Shown here piece after piece: positions 27,810 to 33,536 of a stretch of DNA of 33,536 nucleotides. Position numbers and translations under genes: made by a program. Position 1 is the first letter of the stretch, and every line of letters starts with the position of its first letter. The notes under the pieces were generated by a model. That model made no database searches. It saw only the letters and a program-made list of their open reading frames with translations, and had not been told where the DNA came from. The DNA comes from Chloroflexota bacterium (lineage in GTDB: Bacteria; Chloroflexota; UBA11872; UBA12225), in contig CANFGH010000003.1 in the NCBI GenBank assembly GCA_947446285.1, forward strand, positions 1 through 33,536, written 5' to 3'.

Positions 27810-29152
27810 CACTCCCTGCCTCCCGCATTCGCCATTCCATGCCAATCACCGGAACGGACGCGTTCCGCCACGACCTGAACGGTCTGGACAAGCAGGCCCA
27901 GGGCAACCGCAACATCGGCCTCGATGACCGATTCATCTGGATGATGACTGATTCCACCCGGTGACCGGACGAAAAACATCCCGACCGGCGCGATGGTCGC
28001 CATCACCATTGCATCGTGGCCCGCACCGCTGACTACCTCGCGCAACTCGCTACCGAACGTTCGTCGGGAGGCCTCCTGGATTGCATCGATCACCCTGGGG
28101 TCGCACGCCACCGGCGCAACATCCATGATTCCATCCACGTCAACACCAAGGCCCCGCGACCCCGCGATTGACCCGATGGCATCGATGATTATCCCGACCG
28201 CCTCCTGAAGCGTCGTCCCGACCGCGTGGCGAATATCCAGCGAGAACGTCACCTCGCCCGGGATCACATTCGCCGATCCCGGATTCACCTTCAGTGCGCC
28301 AACCGTCGCGACCAATCCCGGTGTCTGCCTCGCCACACGTTCGACCGCCAGCACCGCCTCGGCGGCACCGGCCAATGCATCCGCCCGCAAACGCATCGGT
28401 GTGGTCCCTGCGTGATTGGCGCATCCGGTCAAGGTGACGCGTCGGCGGGTCTGCCCAGCAATCGCTGATACCACCCCAATCGCCTCACCCGCGGCATCAA
28501 GGACCGGTCCCTGTTCGATGTGGGGCTCCAGATACAGAAGAACCTCATGCGGCGCATACGCAGGCCGTTGACCGGCCACGTTTTCCGGGTCAAGCCCGGC
28601 GTCTCGCAACGCCTGCCCAAATGAGACCGCGTCATCATCGAGGCGCGCCAGAAGTTCAACAGGCAGGTCTCCAACCATCATCCGGCTGCCGAGGAACGGC
28701 AGTGAAAACCGCGCACCCTCCTCGCCTGCAAACGCCACGACATCGATCCCGAACGGCTGGGACGGAAAGAGCGAACTACTCGGTGTGACAAGCGTCTCCA
28801 TCAGGGCAATGCCAAGCAGTACGCCAAGCGGACCGTCAAATCGTCCGGCATTCCGAACGGTGTCGATATGTGACCCGATGACAATGACCGGGACATTCGC
28901 GGCACCCGATGGTCGCCACCGACCGGTGACATTTCCGACCGGATCAATCGTGACCTGTCCACCGGCATCCCGCATCCACGACGCGACCAATCGCTCGGCT
29001 TCGCGTGCAGCAGTTGTGAGCGGCCTCCGCGTCAGATTGCCAGGTTGCTCACTGACCAGTCCAAGCTCGGCGCACCGTTCCAGCACCACCGACGCGCGCG
29101 CAGCCTGGCCGGGATCACGCTCGCCGCCACCGGGCCCAGGCCGAAGTGTCAC
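27809..29152 (-). CDS. M20 family Zn-dependent amidohydrolase, probable allantoate amidohydrolase
   Basis: GTG start 29152; GSHIDTVRNAGRFDGPLGVLLGIA, AFAGEEGARFSLPFLGSRMM, LEPHIEQGPVLDAAGEAIGVVSAIAGQTRRRVTLTGCANHAGTTPM, SGAGHDAMVMA. Confidence 0.82.
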   Translation of the reverse strand: MTLRPGPGGGERDPGQAARASVVLERCAELGLVSEQPGNLTRRPLTTAAREAERLVASWMRDAGGQVTIDPVGNVTGRWRPSGAANVPVIVIGSHIDTVRNAGRFDGPLGVLLGIALMETLVTPSSSLFPSQPFGIDVVAFAGEEGARFSLPFLGSRMMVGDLPVELLARLDDDAVSFGQALRDAGLDPENVAGQRPAYAPHEVLLYLEPHIEQGPVLDAAGEAIGVVSAIAGQTRRRVTLTGCANHAGTTPMRLRADALAGAAEAVLAVERVARQTPGLVATVGALKVNPGSANVIPGEVTFSLDIRHAVGTTLQEAVGIIIDAIGSIAGSRGLGVDVDGIMDVAPVACDPRVIDAIQEASRRTFGSELREVVSGAGHDAMVMATIAPVGMFFVRSPGGISHHPDESVIEADVAVALGLLVQTVQVVAERVRSGDWHGMANAGGRE

Positions 29153-29154
29153 GG

Positions 29155-29535
29155 TCAGCTGCCACGGTAGGTGCTGTACGCCCACGGGGACAACAGCAAC
29201 GGTACGTGATAGTGCGCGTCGCCATCGGCAATCCCGAACCGGACCGGCACCGTCTCCAGAAAGGACGGATCAGGCAACGTCACGCCACACTGTCGGAAGT
29301 ACTCACCAGCGTGGAAGACCAATTCGTACCTTCCGGACAGCAGGTCTCCCGGTTGCACCACGGGACCGTCGACACGGCCGTCACCATTGGTTACGACCTC
29401 ACGGACGCGCACACGCTCACCACTGACGGAATCAAACCGGAAGAGCTCAATACGCATGCCGGCCGCCGGGCATCCATGCATGGTGTCCAGCACGTGCGTC
29501 GTCAGTCGACCACCAGTTACCGACACGTCTTGCAA
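29155..29535 (-). CDS. uraH: 5-hydroxyisourate hydrolase (transthyretin-like)
   Basis: RLTTHVLDTMHGCPAAGMRIELF and C-terminal HYHVPLLLSPWAYSTYRGS hallmark. Confidence 0.96.
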   Translation of the reverse strand: MQDVSVTGGRLTTHVLDTMHGCPAAGMRIELFRFDSVSGERVRVREVVTNGDGRVDGPVVQPGDLLSGRYELVFHAGEYFRQCGVTLPDPSFLETVPVRFGIADGDAHYHVPLLLSPWAYSTYRGS

Positions 29536-29538
29536 ACC

Positions 29539-30468
29539 TCAGGCATCGCGGTGCACCACGAGGCTGATGCTGCCGTACGGCGGTCGCGGGTCACAATAGG
29601 ACACCACCTTGCTGCCATCGTCGGCCCGTACAACCACGTCCCAAAGGCGGTTCTGGGCCTCGAAACTCACGGTCGCGAGTTGCGGAAACCGCGCGAGTAT
29701 GCGCTGGCCCATCTCCCAGACAAGGTGCTGGATTGACATGCTCACGAACTCATGGAAGGTCGCGGCGCACAGGTCGCGTACCTGCTCTGCCGGTACGTAG
29801 GTCACATGGGTCGGATCCAGAAGCGCACTGGTGTCCGAGTAGGTCCACCCTACATCGAGGAAGATGTACAGCGGCCGGTCAACCCGTTCCTCGAGGGTCG
29901 TGAAACCGTCCCGCACAAACCGTGCGAACGCTGACCCTGTGACCTTGATCAGTTGCAACCCTGCGATCCCGCACTCATGGTGGGTCACGTGGGTTCCAGA
30001 ACCGTCGCGTTTGACGTCCAGCGAAGCCGTCCCTGTCTCGTCACGCCCGTGGCTGAACAGCACGTTGCTCGGCCCAAAACCATCGTCCGTCGGCACCACC
30101 GAAGCGCGATACGGCAACTCACGCCCGCGAACGCGCACCCAACCCATCTGGGGGTACGTCACAAGGAACTGCGTCCCAAGAAACTCCAGGAACCCTTCAA
30201 GTGTCGCCCCGGTGTACGCGATCGCCATCTGATGCACAAAGTTCTTCATCGAGTCGGTCGCGACCACCTGGGAATTGTCCCCCTCGGTGTACGACGCCAG
30301 GAAACTGTCGCCGTAGACCTCGACATCCACGTCATAGGCAAACAGGGTGTTCGCCCGACCCGTGAACGAGGATTCGGGGATGGCCTTGACCCCGGAGAGG
30401 GGAGACGCGTAGAAGCGGTACAAGGAGACACTCGACTTGCCGTATCGGATTTCAGGGCTCATGGTCAT
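29539..30468 (-). CDS. urate oxidase (uricase), PucL type
   Basis: IRYGKSSVSLYRFY, YTEGDNSQVVATDSMKNFVHQMA, YPQMGWVRV; adjacent to uraH and OHCU decarboxylase. Confidence 0.93.
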   Translation of the reverse strand: MTMSPEIRYGKSSVSLYRFYASPLSGVKAIPESSFTGRANTLFAYDVDVEVYGDSFLASYTEGDNSQVVATDSMKNFVHQMAIAYTGATLEGFLEFLGTQFLVTYPQMGWVRVRGRELPYRASVVPTDDGFGPSNVLFSHGRDETGTASLDVKRDGSGTHVTHHECGIAGLQLIKVTGSAFARFVRDGFTTLEERVDRPLYIFLDVGWTYSDTSALLDPTHVTYVPAEQVRDLCAATFHEFVSMSIQHLVWEMGQRILARFPQLATVSFEAQNRLWDVVVRADDGSKVVSYCDPRPPYGSISLVVHRDA

Positions 30469-30520
30469 CGTCCTTGGTGGAGCGTAACCGAATCAGTAGC
30501 TAATGAACCGGCCTTGAGGA

Positions 30521-31027
30521 TCACGCCACATCAACGTCAGGCACCAATTGATCCAGCCTGATTTCGGCAATGCGCTCAATCTGTGCCAAAGCCGTGCGTA
30601 TCTCTTGGTCGCGGTTGTTTCCCAGGCGCCGCTCGAATGCCTCAAGGATGCCTGCGCGCGTGGTATCGCGTACCGCAATGATGAACGGGAACCCAAACCG
30701 GTCGCGATATCGGGAATTCAGGTCGTGAAACCGTCGGAATGCCGCTTCAGGCATCTGGTCAAGCCCCGCACTCGCCTGATCGGCAGTCGACGACGTACTC
30801 AGGCGAACCCGTGCACCGAGATCAGGATGCGCGCAGATAAGCGTTAGGTGCGCTTCGGGATCAGCACGGCGAACCACTGCAACCATCGCACCGTGCAGCT
30901 CGGTACGCGTCGCGAACGGACGGGCATCGACAACACCCTCGGCGACCCACGGCGAATGTTCGAAGATCTCCCCGAGAAGCCGCACGAATTCAGACCGGTC
31001 GCATGCGTTCAGCGTCTGCACGTCCAT
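30521..31027 (-). CDS. uraD: 2-oxo-4-hydroxy-4-carboxy-5-ureidoimidazoline (OHCU) decarboxylase
   Basis: MDVQTLNACDRSEFVRLLGEIFEHSPWVAE, LICAHPDLGARVR, FPFIIAVRDTTRAGILEAFERRLGNNRDQEI. Confidence 0.94.
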   Translation of the reverse strand: MDVQTLNACDRSEFVRLLGEIFEHSPWVAEGVVDARPFATRTELHGAMVAVVRRADPEAHLTLICAHPDLGARVRLSTSSTADQASAGLDQMPEAAFRRFHDLNSRYRDRFGFPFIIAVRDTTRAGILEAFERRLGNNRDQEIRTALAQIERIAEIRLDQLVPDVDVA

Positions 31028-31038
31028 CGTTAGATTCA

Positions 31039-31147
31039 ACGGTACGACGGAACCGGCCACCAGTGCCACCCAGTGGTTTCGATCCCGTAGCATCCCGAAA
31101 TTGAGAACATCTGACGGATTGAAAAAATGGACCGGCAGTCGTACCGT
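31039..31147. promoter_or_regulatory. divergent intergenic region bounded by a perfect 10-bp inverted repeat
   Basis: ACGGTACGAC (31039-31048) and GTCGTACCGT (31138-31147), between divergent uraD and SBP genes. Confidence 0.45.
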
Positions 31148-31167
31148 CCAACTCAGAGGGAACGTTC

Positions 31168-32595
31168 ATGACCGCGACTACACCCAAGCTGGCCACTGAA
31201 ATCCTGGCGAACCACCAATCCGCCCCACGTCGGGCTATTTCACGACGGCGGTCACTCGTCATCGGCGCCGCGTCAGTCACCACCGTTCTCGCCGCGTGCC
31301 AGGTGCCCGGCACACCAGGGACACCCAGCGCCGATACCGCGGGCGCCAACAAGCCTGCGGGTTCCACTGCCATCGAGGTACGCATCCAGACGGTGACCCA
31401 GTCCGACAACGGGGGGTGGATCACCGAGGCGCTCAATCAGGACATCGACGGACGCAAGGCCAAGCAGCCAAACGTCACCGTGAAAGTGGAGACCTTTGGG
31501 GCCTGGACAAACACCTACCTGCCAGACATTGACAAGGTATTCGCGTCGGGCACCGTCGGCGACCTTGTCTGGTACCCGCCTCGCCACCGGTCGCACCTCC
31601 TGTGGGGAAGCCGTCGCAACCTCGTGCGCGACCTCACTTCCCAATTGCGAAGCATGAAGTTCGACCTCGCCCAGTTCTTCAAGGCATCGATTGACCAGAA
31701 CTCGGACGGGGGCAAACTCTACTTCCTGCCGTTCATCTCCGAACCAGTCTGCCCGATCATCGCGATCAACCGTACGGCTGCCGAATCCGCCGGTCTCACC
31801 ATCCCCACGGACGACTGGACATTTGACGACCTCGCCGAATGGGGGCAGAAAGCCGCTGGACGAGGGCTCTTCGGCTATTTCCGCGCCGACTCCGGTGTCG
31901 ATGCTTTCACGAGCGCACCATTTCTCCGCCAGTGGGGGGTCGAGCCTGTCGACCCAACCGGCAAGAAGGCAACCTTTGCCGATACCAAGGACGCATTCAT
32001 CCAGGCACTGACCTACCGCGCGAACATGGTGAACAAGTGGAATGTGTCGCCACCAGTCAAGCCCCAGGGTCCGAACTACATGGAATTGTTCGGAACCCAG
32101 CAGAAACTCCTTGCGATGGACGGATGGCCGGTCCGCATTGGAGGACTACCGAAGCAATTCAAGTCCATCAACATTGAGTTCGTCTTGACTCCGACCGTTC
32201 GCAAGGGTGACAAGCGCCGCACCCTCCTGAATGAACACGCATACGCGCTGACCAAGGGAAGCAAGAACCCGGATGAGGCGCTCTCGGTACTCACATGGAT
32301 GTGCGGGAAGGAGATGGGCGTCCAAGGTGTGATCCAGGGCTTCAAGGGCCCGGTGTCGCGCCCGGATGTCTGGACGGACCCACGAATCCTAGACCGGGCG
32401 CCAATCTACAAGCGCCTCCGACCCCTGATGGAGAACGTGGAATCCGATTACTTCGTGGCGAATTACCGTGGCGAAGAGTTTGATGCCGCGACCAACTGGG
32501 CCGCTGCGGAGGCTGGTGATGTGACCCCGGCACAGATGGCAGACACCATCCAGCGACAGGCGCAAGAAGTCTTGGACAAGCAGGCAACGGCCTGA
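31168..32595 (+). CDS. extracellular solute-binding lipoprotein (carbohydrate-type SBP), probable Tat-lipoprotein
   Basis: SRRRSLVIGAASVTTVLAACQVPG (twin Arg + lipobox); SBP body VTVKVETFGAWTNTYLPDIDKVFASGTVGDLVWY; no adjacent permease/ATPase. Confidence 0.82.
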   Translation: MTATTPKLATEILANHQSAPRRAISRRRSLVIGAASVTTVLAACQVPGTPGTPSADTAGANKPAGSTAIEVRIQTVTQSDNGGWITEALNQDIDGRKAKQPNVTVKVETFGAWTNTYLPDIDKVFASGTVGDLVWYPPRHRSHLLWGSRRNLVRDLTSQLRSMKFDLAQFFKASIDQNSDGGKLYFLPFISEPVCPIIAINRTAAESAGLTIPTDDWTFDDLAEWGQKAAGRGLFGYFRADSGVDAFTSAPFLRQWGVEPVDPTGKKATFADTKDAFIQALTYRANMVNKWNVSPPVKPQGPNYMELFGTQQKLLAMDGWPVRIGGLPKQFKSINIEFVLTPTVRKGDKRRTLLNEHAYALTKGSKNPDEALSVLTWMCGKEMGVQGVIQGFKGPVSRPDVWTDPRILDRAPIYKRLRPLMENVESDYFVANYRGEEFDAATNWAAAEAGDVTPAQMADTIQRQAQEVLDKQATA

Positions 32596-32631
32596 TCGGA
32601 CAAGGATCCAGCCACTAGAGAACGAATAGCG

Positions 32632-32663
32632 AAGGGCGGACAGTCAATGGACTGTCCGCCCTT
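32632..32663. terminator. strong hairpin terminator shared by convergent SBP gene and csrA
   Basis: AAGGGCGGACAGTC-AATG-GACTGTCCGCCCTT, perfect 14-bp stem, tetraloop, followed by TTGCATTT on +. Confidence 0.88.
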
Positions 32664-32682
32664 TGCATTTCATCCCACCAAG

Positions 32683-33207
32683 CTAGGACTTCGGTTCGGA
32701 AGGGGTGTCGGGCCTCCGAGGTGGCGCCCCCGAGGATGCACCAGCATCCGGCGTACGTGGGCCTCTCGGTCCTTGGCCGGGCCCACCTATCCGGTACCCG
32801 CCCGTTGGCCGCGGTCGCGGGGCACCGCCCCCCGGGGGTGCGGACCGAGGGGGATAGGGACTACGAACCGAGGGGCGAGCTGGGGTCGGCGACTGCGGCG
32901 TCGCGGCATTCCCGGGAGCGCCTGCCTGGGCAGGTTCCGCTGGAGACGCCTGCCGACCAATGCCACCTAGGAGTGACCCAAGACCCGCCATTGCAGACGC
33001 CGGAATTGCGCCACCGGACGACGCAGCAGACGCTGCCCGCCGGTTCTCATCGGTCACGTCCTGCACCAGTTCGTAGCGCAGGACGGTGATGTGCCGTGGC
33101 GCCTGAATGCCGATCTTTACGTGGTCACCCTCGATCGCGAGAACGATGATCTCGATCTCGTCGCCGATCCGGATGCGCTGCTCAGTTTTCCGGCTCAGTA
33201 CGAGCAT
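32683..33207 (-). CDS. csrA: carbon storage regulator CsrA with long Pro/Gly-rich C-terminal extension
   Basis: MLVLSRKTEQRIRIGDEIEIIVLAIEGDHVKIGIQAPRHITVLRYEL is CsrA; followed by about 120 aa low-complexity tail. Confidence 0.93.
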   Translation of the reverse strand: MLVLSRKTEQRIRIGDEIEIIVLAIEGDHVKIGIQAPRHITVLRYELVQDVTDENRRAASAASSGGAIPASAMAGLGSLLGGIGRQASPAEPAQAGAPGNAATPQSPTPARPSVRSPYPPRSAPPGGGAPRPRPTGGYRIGGPGQGPRGPRTPDAGASSGAPPRRPDTPSEPKS

Positions 33208-33255
33208 TCGTCGTTCCTAAACGGTCGTGGTTTTTCGCGGCCGATGGACGGCGGT

Positions 33256-33536
33256 TCAGGAACCGGTGCTGAGCAACGGGTGGCGCAATGAGTAACGCGC
33301 ATCACTCAGGATGACCTGCTTGCCAACCCCGCGCTTGCGGTTCACGATAACCGGAGCAAGCAAGTTGACCGTGGAGAGGCGCGGATCGCCGACGATGGTC
33401 ACAATCGACCAGATATCGGCATCATCCGGGTCCTCGAGCTCGAGTTGGTAGGCATCATCGCCACCGATCTCGGCCGCGTAATCCGGCTGGATCATCGTCG
33501 GGGCAATCACGACGAACGCAAGCGACGGATCCTCGA
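33256..33536 (-). CDS. fliW: flagellar assembly factor FliW, C-terminal part (truncated by window edge)
   Basis: Frame open to window edge: ..EDPSLAFVVIAPTMIQPDYAAEI..VNLLAPVIVNRKRGVGKQVILSDARYSLRHPL; directly upstream of csrA. Confidence 0.93.
   Translation of the reverse strand, partial: EDPSLAFVVIAPTMIQPDYAAEIGGDDAYQLELEDPDDADIWSIVTIVGDPRLSTVNLLAPVIVNRKRGVGKQVILSDARYSLRHPLLSTGS

Noticed and set aside
1-33536. CRISPR arrays, transposases, integrases, prophage genes
   Set aside because: No repeat-spacer arrays or recognisable mobile-element proteins were seen on either strand

Overview
GC-rich bacterial window. The Ala/Pro lipoprotein linkers, bS22-like micro-protein, YfhO protein and ANTAR regulator suggest Chloroflexota/Thermomicrobia-like origin, but taxonomy is inference only. 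The core (about 14.0-31.0 kb, minus strand) is a compact purine/ureide catabolic island. It reads, in transcription order: OHCU decarboxylase, urate oxidase, 5-hydroxyisourate hydrolase, allantoate amidohydrolase-like M20 hydrolase, allantoinase, (S)-ureidoglycine aminohydrolase, a second M20 hydrolase resembling plant ureidoglycolate amidohydrolase, BMP-type nucleoside-binding lipoprotein, two permeases, a double-ATPase, adenosine deaminase family protein, and xanthine dehydrogenase (2Fe-2S/FAD and Mo subunits). Together these could take imported nucleoside/xanthine through urate and allantoin to glyoxylate, releasing all ureide nitrogen as ammonia without urease. Flanks carry SDR and sugar-isomerase-like TIM-barrel genes, two solute-binding lipoproteins without adjacent permeases, a PAC2 protein, a 29-aa bS22/COX24-like ORF absent from the ORF track, a beta-propeller lipoprotein, tRNA-Pro(CGG), an ANTAR response regulator, a YfhO-family/GT4 pair, and csrA-fliW with an unusually long CsrA tail. 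Several strong hairpins and palindromes in intergenic regions are listed. All family calls come from reading motifs; no searches were run.
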